Assembly: GCA_011372835.1 (NCBI GenBank)
Contig: DSAJ01000165.1
Span: forward strand, 1 to 11,820
Direction: 5' to 3'
Length of the DNA stretch: 11,820 nt
Source of the DNA: Methanomicrobia archaeon
Lineage (GTDB): Archaea > Methanobacteriota_B > Thermococci > Methanofastidiosales > NM3
The position numbers and the translations under genes were made by a program. Numbering within the stretch: position 1 is the first letter of the stretch; every line of letters starts with the position of its first letter. The notes beneath the pieces were generated by a model. It searched no databases and was not told the DNA's origin. It worked only from the letters and a program-made list of their open reading frames with translations. Below, one piece after another: positions 1 to 6,403 of this stretch.

Positions 1-303
1 GATGGGAAGTTCGTAATATTCATACGATGTCATGTCCATGATCTGCACGGTGTTGCCCATTATGGCGGTCACCATCGCGCTTGCCTTGTCTATAATCGGA
101 ACAGGCACTTTCGCATCGACGGGCTTGATGAGGCTCCGCTTTTGATGGTCAAAAAGTCCTTTGGCATCCAACTTCGCCTTTGCCGATCCGTGTTTTCCTG
201 GCGAGGATGTGGAATATGCTATGATCTTGCATGGTTCATCATCAATGACGATGTATCTTCCTACCTTGAGTTGTCCAACGCGTTCTGGTTTTGTAGTCCC
301 CAT
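1..303 (-). CDS. eif5A: Translation initiation factor aIF5A (partial, C-terminus outside window)
   Basis: Archaeal aIF5A binds the ribosome and helps form peptide bonds at difficult sequences. It is active after one lysine is changed to (deoxy)hypusine. The visible 101 residues begin MGTTKPERVGQLKVGRYIVI and contain the modification loop SSPGKHGSAK, which makes Lys37 the modified residue. The SH3-like N-terminal domain is complete and is followed by the linker PVDAKVPVPIIDKASAMV and the start of the OB-fold domain. The family is about 125-135 aa, so roughly 30 residues lie beyond base 1. The ATG at 303-301 is preceded by AGGTGATC, with GGTGAT ending 3 nt before the ATG. A TATA box at 341-347 would give a leader of about 15 nt holding this site. 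The gene is divergent from the arginine decarboxylase gene, whose product feeds the polyamine needed for the modification. The identification is firm from the hypusine loop. Confidence 0.97.
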   Translation of the reverse strand, partial: MGTTKPERVGQLKVGRYIVIDDEPCKIIAYSTSSPGKHGSAKAKLDAKGLFDHQKRSLIKPVDAKVPVPIIDKASAMVTAIMGNTVQIMDMTSYEYYELPI

Positions 304-340
304 ATGATCACCTATTATCACCTTCACTTTAAAAGCGGCC

Positions 341-347
341 ATATAAA
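341..347 (-). promoter_or_regulatory. TATA box of aIF5A
   Basis: The minus strand reads TTTATAT here, centred about 41 nt before the ATG at 303. Archaeal transcription usually starts about 26 nt past the TATA centre. That puts the start near 318 and gives a short leader containing AGGTGATC. A second AT-rich stretch at 329-336 (minus CTTTTAAA) is less well placed for a leader that includes the ribosome binding site. Confidence 0.55.
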
Positions 348-606
348 CTTTTCTATAACTTGGTATTATCACCCCCATACTGCCCTAGAAATGCCCAACG
401 ACTATGCACATAAAATCGTATCTTTTCATGTGCATTCGCACGCAGTGCCAAGCGGCATGCGCACCGGATGCACGCTCACATCCTCTATCACCTCCGCAAG
501 CGCATCGGGGAATGCTTTTCTTATATGTGGCGTTCACGTCAGCGTTGGCAACGCTGCCGTCCCCGGCGACAAACAGCCCTCTCCTGGTGCACCGTCCCTG
601 ATAGTG

Positions 607-804
607 CTAATGGCGCCCCACCGTGCGCGGCAGCACGACCGCGCCCTTGCGCTGGGACATGCGCGGGCGCGGGAAGCGGATCGCTATCTCGCCGTCGTAG
701 TCCTTGTAGCGGGGCGGCCGCGGCCGGGAGAACAATCGCGACGGGTCGCGCCCGTACGAGCGGTCGCTTGCGAAGAACTCCTGGCGCGTTCGATATGCGT
801 ACAC
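607..804 (-). pseudogene. Possible small single-pass membrane protein or gene remnant, unknown function
   Basis: From the GTG at 804 the frame reads about 65 codons to the TAG at 609-607. Codon third positions are almost all G or C, as in real genes of this window. The frame stays open upstream to a TAG at 855-853, and the added residues (AILCLFSLCVLITVTVV) form a convincing transmembrane helix. However, the only initiators that would include the helix are near-cognate codons such as ATT at 849. A TATA-like TTTTTATAG at 861-853 would start RNA near 830, on an ATG at 831 that is one frame off. After the helix comes a soluble, very basic part rich in Arg and Pro (FSRPRPPRYKDYDGEIAIRF). The missing start, the mismatched frame and coding-like fragments in other frames further on favour a decayed gene. 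A short functional membrane peptide is possible. No family assignment is made. Confidence 0.3.
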
Positions 805-951
805 GACAGTTACTGTGATGAGAACACATAAAGAAAATAGGCAAAGAATAGCCTATAAAAATGGGAAAAAAAGTATAGAATTGTATGTTCAGTCGACAGG
901 ATTTGGATGTTCAAAGTTGCCTTTAAGTGCAAGGCCATGCCCAACAAAGAC

Positions 952-958
952 TTTAAAA
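952..958 (+). promoter_or_regulatory. TATA box of the arginine decarboxylase operon
   Basis: The sequence CTTTAAAAGC spans 951-960, with the TATA core TTTAAAA at 952-958. Its centre is about 26 nt before the ATG at 981, the normal archaeal spacing from TATA to transcription start. The mRNA would therefore begin at or next to the ATG, giving leaderless initiation. No Shine-Dalgarno-like sequence precedes the ATG, which agrees. Confidence 0.65.
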
Positions 959-980
959 GCACATGACCGCATCTTGTTGT

Positions 981-1445
981 ATGTTGACACCTCACAGCTA
1001 TGTGTTGCTCTCAACTGATGCCGATTCGGACACGCCCCTCAACGCCTTCGACGAGGCTCTTCGAGCGAGTGGCGTTGCCAACTTCAACTTCATTGGCGTC
1101 TCATCGATCCTCCCCCGTTATTGCCGTCAGGCCCCACTAAGAGAGGTCCGCAACATTCAGGAGGGATCGTTCATGTACTGTGTAATGTCACGTATCGAGA
1201 GCGACACGCCCGGAGCGACGATATCCTCAGCCATAGCGTGCGCCACGACCACGTCCACAGTGGGATGCGTTGCCGAGTTCAAGGGGCACTGTTCTGGAAC
1301 GGAGGCCGAGCGCGAGGCTATCCGTCGCGCCCGCGCCATGGTCGCATCCAGGGATGCAGAGGTCGAATCGATCGAGACCACGTCTGCGACGCATGTTGTC
1401 ACACAGTGCGGTTGCAGCGTTTCGCTTTGTCTTTTATTGTATTGA
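981..1445 (+). CDS. pdaD: Pyruvoyl-dependent arginine decarboxylase (PvlArgDC)
   Basis: This enzyme decarboxylates arginine to agmatine, the first step of polyamine synthesis in many archaea. It makes its own pyruvoyl cofactor by self-cleavage. The 154-residue product has the family pattern LNAFDEALRASGVANFNFIG followed by the cleavage site VSSILP, so cleavage is expected between Ser41 and Ser42, leaving a pyruvoyl group on the new beta-chain N-terminus. The later segments YCVMSRIESDTPGATISSAI and GCVAEFKGHCS also fit, with Glu99 at the place of the catalytic acid. Family members are about 150-165 aa. The ATG at 981 is preferred over the one at 963 because the TATA box at 952-958 would start the transcript at 980-981. 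It heads a tight run with the phosphatase, nadK and nob1, and its stop is 9 nt before the next ATG. The C-terminal tail is unusually rich in cysteine. Confidence 0.93.
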   Translation: MLTPHSYVLLSTDADSDTPLNAFDEALRASGVANFNFIGVSSILPRYCRQAPLREVRNIQEGSFMYCVMSRIESDTPGATISSAIACATTTSTVGCVAEFKGHCSGTEAEREAIRRARAMVASRDAEVESIETTSATHVVTQCGCSVSLCLLLY

Positions 1446-1454
1446 GATGGTATC

Positions 1455-2204
1455 ATGAACGAACGAACGCTTTGTTGGCAGTTATCAGAAAACATCTATC
1501 AATCGCTCATTCAGGCCATCCGTACCGGCCGAGCCCATGAGGTCGTCGGTGAGAGCTCGCTTGGCGGCACAACCCGCTACTTCGATCAGCTTGCAGAACA
1601 GGCGGTCATCGATTACCTCACGACCCACGACATTGCATGCACGCTCATCAGTGAGGAGGCGGGGACCATCACATACGGCGATGACTTCACCCTCATACTC
1701 GATCCCGTTGACGGGTCAAACAATGCAATGGCCGGACTGCCTTTTTACTGTACATCGCTTGCCTATCTCGATGGCGAGAAGGAGTACGGCCTCGTGCGCA
1801 ATCTCGCGTGGGACGAATGGTTCGAGGGAATGAGCGACTACGGTGTGCTACGCAACGGCCGCCCGCTCAGACGGATGCACAGGTCGACGATGGTGTCGCT
1901 TTATACGCGTAGGGGACGGTATGTCGAGGAGATGCGCACTTTCAGCAGCAAGTTGCGGTGCCTGGGTTCGGTCGCCCTCGAGATGTGCTACGTTGCCCAT
2001 GGAAGCCTCTTGGCGCTCGTCGACGCGCGCGGCAAGATGCGCGCGACGGACTTTGCAGCTGGCAAGATCGTCGTAGAGAACGCTGGTGGCGTCGTCAGCG
2101 CCCTCGATGGCTCCCCTCTGTGCATGGATGACAATCACATCAACTTGGTGGCAAGCAGCACACCCGAGATCCACGAGAAAATATTAAGTATTTTTAACCA
2201 GTAA
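1455..2204 (+). CDS. Inositol-monophosphatase-family phosphatase (probable NADP phosphatase or FBPase/IMPase)
   Basis: The product has 249 residues and belongs to the Mg-dependent, Li-sensitive phosphatase superfamily. Its metal-site motifs are all present: SEEAG (Glu67), DPVDGS at 83-88 (Asp83 and Asp86), and ATDFAAG with Asp199. The C-terminal VVENAGGVVSALDGSPL is also typical. Archaeal members hydrolyse inositol 1-phosphate, fructose 1,6-bisphosphate or NADP, and sequence alone does not decide between these. Context favours NADP phosphatase, because nadK follows after 9 nt and the M. jannaschii protein MJ0917 is a fusion of an IMPase-like NADP phosphatase and NAD kinase in this same order. 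The ATG at 1455 lies 9 nt after the decarboxylase stop, with GGTATC just before it as a weak match to the GGTGATC sites used elsewhere here. The family assignment is firm; the substrate is inferred. Confidence 0.93.
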   Translation: MNERTLCWQLSENIYQSLIQAIRTGRAHEVVGESSLGGTTRYFDQLAEQAVIDYLTTHDIACTLISEEAGTITYGDDFTLILDPVDGSNNAMAGLPFYCTSLAYLDGEKEYGLVRNLAWDEWFEGMSDYGVLRNGRPLRRMHRSTMVSLYTRRGRYVEEMRTFSSKLRCLGSVALEMCYVAHGSLLALVDARGKMRATDFAAGKIVVENAGGVVSALDGSPLCMDDNHINLVASSTPEIHEKILSIFNQ

Positions 2205-2213
2205 GTGATACAA

Positions 2214-2954
2214 ATGAAGATTGGCATTATGTCGAGGACCGACAAGACGGAGGCGGTCGAGGTCTCACGATCGGTGGCTTCGCTGCTTAAGGACCATGAT
2301 GTCTATGTTGACGCCCCTTTGCAGGAATACCTGAACAAGCCGCCAATCACCGATGTCGATGCAATCGTCGTCATCGGCGGCGATGGGACGATACTTCGCG
2401 CCTGCAGCCAGTACGGTGAGACACCGCTGCTTACCGTCAATATGGGAACGTACGGGTTCTTGTGCGAGATCACTCCCGAGGAGATCGACACGATTCCTTC
2501 AATTCTTGACAATCACTATGTCGATGAACGCAAAAAGCTCTCGGTCACATACGACGACCGGCTGATCGGCACTGTGCTCAACGAGGTGGTGGTGCGTTCA
2601 ACATCCCCGATCAAGATGGACCACCTCGCGGTGACCGTTGACGAGGAGACACAGGAGGTCTATGGTGATGGCATCATTGTCGCCACGCCGACCGGCTCCA
2701 CCGCTTATTCGCTCTCCGCCGGCGGGTCGATCGTGCATGAGAAGGCAGAGGTCATCATCATCACACCCATTTGCCCCCTGTTCAGGGAGGCATTTCCCTA
2801 CATCGTCCCGGATACGTTCGAGGTGGTCGTATCAAATCGGGGCAAGGACAGCTACGTCATAATCGACGGGCAGCCGGTGGTCACGTTCCAAGAGGGTGAA
2901 CACATCGTCATCTCTGCAGCCACGCAGCGAGCACGCTTCATGCGCAGGGCGTGA
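2214..2954 (+). CDS. nadK: NAD kinase
   Basis: NAD kinase phosphorylates NAD to NADP using ATP or polyphosphate. The 246-residue protein shows the diagnostic motifs in order: VVIGGDGTILRA (GGDGT at 55-59), VNMGTYGFLCEI (about 75-86), the LNE pair at 122-124, and the glycine-rich DGIIVATPTGSTAYSLSAGG at 152-171. A beta-rich C-terminal domain ends in VIIDGQ and EGEHIVI. The motif after the glycine-rich loop reads AGGSIV rather than the usual AGGPIV. The ATG at 2214 is chosen over the in-frame GTG at 2205, because the bases 2205-2209 (GTGAT) fit a ribosome binding site 4 nt before the ATG, a layout shared with neighbouring genes. The upstream phosphatase stops at 2204 and the downstream nob1 starts 4 nt after this stop, so translation is probably coupled. 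The assignment is firm. Confidence 0.95.
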   Translation: MKIGIMSRTDKTEAVEVSRSVASLLKDHDVYVDAPLQEYLNKPPITDVDAIVVIGGDGTILRACSQYGETPLLTVNMGTYGFLCEITPEEIDTIPSILDNHYVDERKKLSVTYDDRLIGTVLNEVVVRSTSPIKMDHLAVTVDEETQEVYGDGIIVATPTGSTAYSLSAGGSIVHEKAEVIIITPICPLFREAFPYIVPDTFEVVVSNRGKDSYVIIDGQPVVTFQEGEHIVISAATQRARFMRRA

Positions 2955-2958
2955 TACG

Positions 2959-3429
2959 ATGTATGTGCTCGATACCTCGGCGCTCCTTTCACGCCACATG
3001 CCAGACGGACCGTGTGCCATCCCCCATCTGGTGCTCGATGAGGTGCGTGACGAACGGTCACATGATTTTGTCACATCCCACCTTAGTGCTGGGACGCTTG
3101 TGGTATGCGACCCGGGTCCCGAAGCGATCGAGCGCGTACGCAACGAGAAGCGTCGTTCGGGTGATGACCTTTCCGAAGCCGATATAAGTGTTATCGCTCT
3201 CGCCTATGAGCACGATGGCACCCTATGCACCGACGATTACGGCGTCCAGAACGTTGCCGAGCGGATGGGCGTGTCCTGGCTGAGTACGAAGACCAGGGGC
3301 ATACAAACAGTCGTCACATGGAAGAAGCGATGTCCCGGATGCGGTCGTACCTATGACTCAGAATCGGGTTCAGTCTGCGAAATCTGCGGGACACCGCTCA
3401 AGCGCATCCTAACGAAAAGGCGACGGTAG
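2959..3429 (+). CDS. nob1: rRNA maturation endonuclease Nob1 (PIN domain plus zinc ribbon)
   Basis: Archaeal Nob1 cuts the precursor of 16S rRNA at its 3' end in the last step of small-subunit maturation. The 156-residue protein starts with a PIN nuclease domain: LDTSALLS with Asp5, LDEVRDE with Glu28, LSEADISVIALA with Glu73 and Asp75, and CTDDYGVQNVA with Asp92/Asp93. These are the acidic residues that bind the catalytic metals. It ends with a rubredoxin-like zinc ribbon of CPGC (Cys125, Cys128) and CEICG (Cys140, Cys143), then a basic tail LKRILTKRRR. The ATG at 2959 follows GTGAT with 3 nt between, and this box overlaps the nadK stop. It is the last gene of the operon. Its TAG at 3427-3429 abuts the CorA stop at 3430, with no space for a separate terminator. 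PIN and ribbon together make Nob1 much more likely than a toxin-type PIN protein. Confidence 0.93.
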   Translation: MYVLDTSALLSRHMPDGPCAIPHLVLDEVRDERSHDFVTSHLSAGTLVVCDPGPEAIERVRNEKRRSGDDLSEADISVIALAYEHDGTLCTDDYGVQNVAERMGVSWLSTKTRGIQTVVTWKKRCPGCGRTYDSESGSVCEICGTPLKRILTKRRR

Positions 3430-4482
3430 TCACCACCACCCCCTCCTTTTGAAAAACAAGGCCATAACGCCGGCGATCGAGACCATCACTAATAGGACTG
3501 CCGGATACGCATACCGCCACTGGAGCTCGGGCATGTGGATGAAGTTCATGCCGTACACGCCCGCGAGGAACGTCATCGGTATGAACATGGTTGAGATGAT
3601 GGTGAGGACCTTCATCACTTCGTTGAGCTTGTTGCTCGTGCTTGAAAGGTAGATGTCAAGCATGCCAGAGAGCATGTCCTTTATCGATTCTATCGTGTCC
3701 ATGATCTGTATGCAGTGGTCGTAGACGTCACGAAGGTAGGGGCGTACATCGTCACCAAAAAAAGGAGCACCTATCTTTTCCAGGCTGAACGCGACCTCCC
3801 TCATGGGAAAGATGGTCTTCCTGAGCATGATGGCTTGGCATTTGCAGTGCTGCAATGTCTGAAGCGTGTCTGTCGTAGGCTCCGTCACGAGTGTCTCCTC
3901 GAGGTCATCGACTGTGTCATTGATCATTTCCAGCGTCATGAAGTACGAGTCGATTATCGTATCAAGGATGCTGTAGGCAAGGTAGTCGACACCCCGTGAA
4001 CGTATGAAGCCACGCCGTGACCGAATCCGTTCCTGCAATGCGTTGAATAAATCACTGCTCCTTTCATGGAAGCATACCACGCCCGTTCCGAAGAGGATCA
4101 TGCTGAGCTGCTCCATGGCAATCCCGTCATCGTGGCGCGGGACCTTGCATACGACGAACAAGTAATCAGCATACTCCTCGGCCTTCGGGCGGTGATCGGT
4201 GTTGAGGATGTCCTCGAGAACGAGGGGGTGTACGTTGAGTGAGTTTCCGATCTGCCCAATGAAGTCGGCATCGAGCCCGACAACGTTCAACCACGTCACG
4301 TTGGGGCTTTTGAGCCATTCCAGCGCATCATCGATACGAAGGTCTGTATGCTCGTCGAGATGGTCGGGTGCATAGTCCATGACCCATATTGAAGGGTGCT
4401 CAACATGTCTTTGCCCCACATGAATGAGCGTGCCTGGCGGAAGACCGCTTTTCTTGGATTGGCGCATCGAAAAACGTCTCAT
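3430..4482 (-). CDS. corA: CorA-family magnesium/cobalt transporter
   Basis: CorA proteins form pentameric channels that bring Mg2+ (or Co2+/Ni2+) into the cell. The 350-residue product has a long cytoplasmic domain including VHPLVLEDILNTDHRPKAEE (typical of CorA), then a coiled stalk helix, the first membrane helix (about 290-309) ending in the signature YGMNF (Gly311-Met312-Asn313), an external loop HMPELQWRYAYP, and a second helix (about 325-344). The tail KRRGWW matches the usual positive C-terminus. The ATG at 4482 is preferred over the in-frame TTG at 4509: GTGAT at 4490-4486 lies 3 nt before the ATG, and the TATA element at 4509-4520 would start RNA near 4489, which excludes the TTG. 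The gene converges on nob1 and diverges from the HcyBio gene. Cation choice cannot be read from sequence. Confidence 0.95.
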   Translation of the reverse strand: MRRFSMRQSKKSGLPPGTLIHVGQRHVEHPSIWVMDYAPDHLDEHTDLRIDDALEWLKSPNVTWLNVVGLDADFIGQIGNSLNVHPLVLEDILNTDHRPKAEEYADYLFVVCKVPRHDDGIAMEQLSMILFGTGVVCFHERSSDLFNALQERIRSRRGFIRSRGVDYLAYSILDTIIDSYFMTLEMINDTVDDLEETLVTEPTTDTLQTLQHCKCQAIMLRKTIFPMREVAFSLEKIGAPFFGDDVRPYLRDVYDHCIQIMDTIESIKDMLSGMLDIYLSSTSNKLNEVMKVLTIISTMFIPMTFLAGVYGMNFIHMPELQWRYAYPAVLLVMVSIAGVMALFFKRRGWW

Positions 4483-4508
4483 GGCATCACTATCGAATTG
4501 GCAGGACA

Positions 4509-4520
4509 ATATTTAAATAT
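4509..4520. promoter_or_regulatory. Perfectly palindromic TATA element between corA and the HcyBio gene
   Basis: The 12 bases ATATTTAAATAT are their own reverse complement. Read on the minus strand the element lies about 33 nt before the corA ATG at 4482, giving a leader of about 7 nt. Read on the plus strand it would start RNA near 4541, giving a leader of about 55 nt for the gene at 4596. A symmetrical TATA element could serve both directions. A further AT-rich stretch (TTCTTAAGATA, near 4561-4571) is closer to the plus-strand gene and may be its own promoter. Confidence 0.5.
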
Positions 4521-4595
4521 ACGCTCTTTCTATCTTCAAACTAGGTATTTTTTCTTTTCTTTCTTAAGATATGTCTTGTGAGGGGTTTGGATCGA

Positions 4596-5840
4596 ATGGT
4601 CAAGTCTATCGAGGAGATTAACAAGAGGATTGAGAAGGGCGAGGCCGTCGTATACAGTGCTGAGGAGCTCAAGGGCCTTTTGCGCGAGGGGGAGGATGTC
4701 TCACCCTCTACCGTCGATGTCGTGACGACGGCCACGTGCGGTATCATGTCCGGCACCGTCGCAGCCCTTACCGTGCCCGTGGCCGAGAAGGGAGCGTTCA
4801 GGAAAGCTGAATCGTTCTGGCTCAACGGTGTCCCGGCATATCCCGGTCCGTGCCCCAACGAGAGCCTCGGCATTGTGGATGTCATGCTCTATGGCACATC
4901 GTATGCCAACATGGAGTACGGGGGAGGACACGTGCTTCGTGACCTCGTCGAAGGCAAGGAGATAGAGGTCCGCGTCGAGGCGGATGGTAACATATTCGAG
5001 AATCATGTGACGCTTGACGACCTTGTCTATTCAAAGCTCCTTACCACGCGCGGCGCCTTCAAGAACTATGTGGCCTTCGTAAATGGCGAGCCTGAACCCG
5101 TCAAGACGATATTTTCCGTCACAGGCCTGAAGGGGCCGTACAAGGAGGTGTCGGTTAGCGGATGCGGCGAGGTCAATCCTATAGAAAACGACCCACTCCT
5201 CTCCACCATCGGCGTTGGCACGAGGATACTGCTGAACGGAGGCAGAGGATATGTCATCGGCCAGGGAACGCGCAGCACTCCTGAAAAGCCCAACCTCTCC
5301 GTTTATGGCGATCTTCGTGGCATGGAGTCAAAGTACATGGGGGGTTTCAAGACGTCAAAGACACCAGAATGCATCACATCGGTTGCGGTACCGATCCCCG
5401 TGACCGAGACCACCATGCCATACCTCCGCGTGTTTGACGACGACATCGAGCTGCCGATCGCCGAGATACACAACCGAATACCTTTTGCCTCTGGCACGTA
5501 TGGGGACGTCTGGCAGGATACGGACCACGAGGTCAGATACGTCTTTGAGAAATGCATCGATTGCAAGGTGTGTGATGTCGAAACGCTTTGCCCGACCAAT
5601 GCATTCACGACAAAGCGCGGCATCGACAAGATGCGTTGTTACAATTGCGGAGCATGCGTGACGATATGCCCCGGGGGGGCATTCGTAGGTTTGTGCTGGT
5701 CGATGGAGATAGAGGGAAACGACGTGCCGATAACGCTTAGGCAATCGAACAGGTCGCGTGCCAATCAGTTGGCCAAACGATTACAGAAGATGATCCAGAA
5801 CGGCAAGTTCCTGCTCGGAAAGAAGATGGACGAGATTTGA
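4596..5840 (+). CDS. Homocysteine biosynthesis protein (HcyBio/DUF39) with fused dicluster ferredoxin domain
   Basis: Proteins of this family (COG1900) take part in the methanogen route that makes homocysteine from aspartate semialdehyde and sulfide. The 414-residue product has the DUF39 core over about residues 1-300. Candidate functional cysteines are Cys48 (TTATCGIMSGT), Cys86 (YPGPCPNES) and Cys190 (SVSGCGEVNP). Residues 320-358 hold two [4Fe-4S] motifs: CIDCKVC plus CP (Cys320, 323, 326, 332), and CYNCGAC plus CP (Cys348, 351, 354, 358). In Methanosarcina the ferredoxin part is a separate protein (MA1822, beside MA1821), so here electron delivery appears built in. I see no CBS or NIL domain. 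The ATG at 4596 is chosen over the GTG at 4578 because the family-like sequence starts there; the ribosome binding site is weak. It ends 6 nt from the convergent PRC-barrel gene. The family is firm; the in vivo role among the COG1900 subgroups is less certain. Confidence 0.9.
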   Translation: MVKSIEEINKRIEKGEAVVYSAEELKGLLREGEDVSPSTVDVVTTATCGIMSGTVAALTVPVAEKGAFRKAESFWLNGVPAYPGPCPNESLGIVDVMLYGTSYANMEYGGGHVLRDLVEGKEIEVRVEADGNIFENHVTLDDLVYSKLLTTRGAFKNYVAFVNGEPEPVKTIFSVTGLKGPYKEVSVSGCGEVNPIENDPLLSTIGVGTRILLNGGRGYVIGQGTRSTPEKPNLSVYGDLRGMESKYMGGFKTSKTPECITSVAVPIPVTETTMPYLRVFDDDIELPIAEIHNRIPFASGTYGDVWQDTDHEVRYVFEKCIDCKVCDVETLCPTNAFTTKRGIDKMRCYNCGACVTICPGGAFVGLCWSMEIEGNDVPITLRQSNRSRANQLAKRLQKMIQNGKFLLGKKMDEI

Positions 5841-5846
5841 TGCGCC

Positions 5847-6053
5847 CTATCGTTGCGACCTGACAAGGACGATATCGCTAACCGCTATGACGTCATTGTA
5901 GGGTATGGCGGTGTTCTCTATGCCCTGTTCTTGCCCCACGGCCAAACCAAAGACCTCGCCCTTGGTGAACTCGAGTACGACGTCGTTCACAATGCCTACA
6001 TATTCGGCCTTGTCGTTGAAGATCTTCAATCCGTAGTATTTAGATATTCTCAT
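5847..6053 (-). CDS. PRC-barrel domain protein
   Basis: This is a 68-residue single-domain PRC-barrel protein. It begins MRISKYYGLKIFNDKAEYVG and continues with VNDVVLEFTKGEVFGLAV, then PYNDVIAVSDIVLVRSQR, the usual six-strand pattern with a conserved Gly in the first hairpin. Such small proteins are common in archaea and are thought to be adaptors in RNA processing or cell division; no substrate can be named. The ATG at 6053 is preferred over the one at 6083, because the TATA box at 6085-6092 lies about 35 nt upstream and would start RNA near 6062, leaving a short leader GGGATAGAA. The first ten residues of the longer reading are also unlike the family. The gene converges with the HcyBio gene, 6 nt apart. 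Confidence 0.85.
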   Translation of the reverse strand: MRISKYYGLKIFNDKAEYVGIVNDVVLEFTKGEVFGLAVGQEQGIENTAIPYNDVIAVSDIVLVRSQR

Positions 6054-6084
6054 TTCTATCCCTTTTTTATAGTCCTTGTGCATG

Positions 6085-6092
6085 TTTAAATA
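6085..6092 (-). promoter_or_regulatory. TATA box of the PRC-barrel gene
   Basis: The minus strand reads CTATTTAAA here. The predicted transcription start, about 26 nt past its centre, is near 6062, only some 9 nt before the ATG at 6053. This spacing decides the start codon, since an ATG at 6083 would lie upstream of the RNA start. Confidence 0.6.
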
Positions 6093-6226
6093 GTTTTTCT
6101 TTTTACGCGCTTCTCGTGCAAGATGAACGATAGATTATTTGTATTATCTGCCCAAGTATGACACCCGTCCCAGCAATAAGGGTAGAATAGGGTATCATAT
6201 TCGGTAAGGATGATGTAAATAAAAGG

Positions 6227-6301
6227 TAGCGGGGAGTGGATTTGAACCACTGACCTGCGGGTTATGGGCCCGCCGGGCACTCCTAACTGCCCCACCCCGC
6301 T
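6227..6301 (-). tRNA. Initiator tRNA-Met (CAU)
   Basis: The minus strand folds as a 75-nt cloverleaf. The acceptor stem is AGCGGGG with CCCCGCT and discriminator A. The anticodon stem is GCGGG/CCCGC around the loop CCCATAA, giving anticodon CAU, and the T arm contains GTTCAAATC. The A1-U72 pair and the run of three G-C pairs next to the anticodon loop mark it as the initiator rather than the elongator tRNA. The CCA end is not fully encoded (ACC then TTTT). A TATA-like TTTTAAA at 6330-6336 lies upstream, and the T-run after the gene can serve as terminator. Confidence 0.95.
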
Positions 6302-6329
6302 GCGTTCGATACTATCATTATAATGTCTC

Positions 6330-6336
6330 TTTAAAA
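6330..6336 (-). promoter_or_regulatory. TATA box of initiator tRNA-Met
   Basis: The minus strand TTTTAAA is centred about 32 nt before the mature 5' end at 6301. This predicts RNA starting a few bases upstream of the tRNA, as is usual for archaeal tRNA genes with RNase P trimming. Confidence 0.55.
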
Positions 6337-6403
6337 GTCTTTTGTTATAAGCGGCCTTGCACATCAAGGGAGAAAATACGAGAATGAGGCCTTATATGGT
6401 ATT

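Larger units (their letters stand above)
304..980. other. 677-nt interval without an intact gene; possible decayed coding sequence on minus strand
   Basis: No complete, recognisable gene lies between aIF5A and the arginine decarboxylase. The ends are AT-rich promoter regions, while about 470-800 is GC-rich; 661-720 counts as 44 G+C of 60. On the minus strand several stretches have coding character but sit in different frames. They include a hydrophobic segment followed by YAYRTRQEFFASDRSYGRDP (about 852-607), then GLFVAGDGSVANADVNATYK (about 560-500), then AFPDALAEVIEDVSVHPVRM in another frame (about 510-450). Each is cut by stops. This pattern suggests a frameshifted relic. I do not recognise the family. 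An open plus-strand frame across 142-831 overlaps aIF5A antisense and is probably a composition effect. Confidence 0.5.

Noticed and set aside
142..831. Long open frame of 229 codons on the plus strand
   Set aside because: Its first part is antisense to the conserved aIF5A gene and the rest runs opposite coding-like minus-strand segments; no family pattern is visible.
539..844. Minus-strand frame of 101 codons starting at TTG
   Set aside because: It is very rich in Arg, Pro and Ala with a Cys/His-rich start, and codon composition favours the neighbouring frame instead.
3427..3429. UAG readthrough of nob1 as pyrrolysine
   Set aside because: The zinc ribbon and basic tail end normally before the TAG, and the following frame is antisense to corA.
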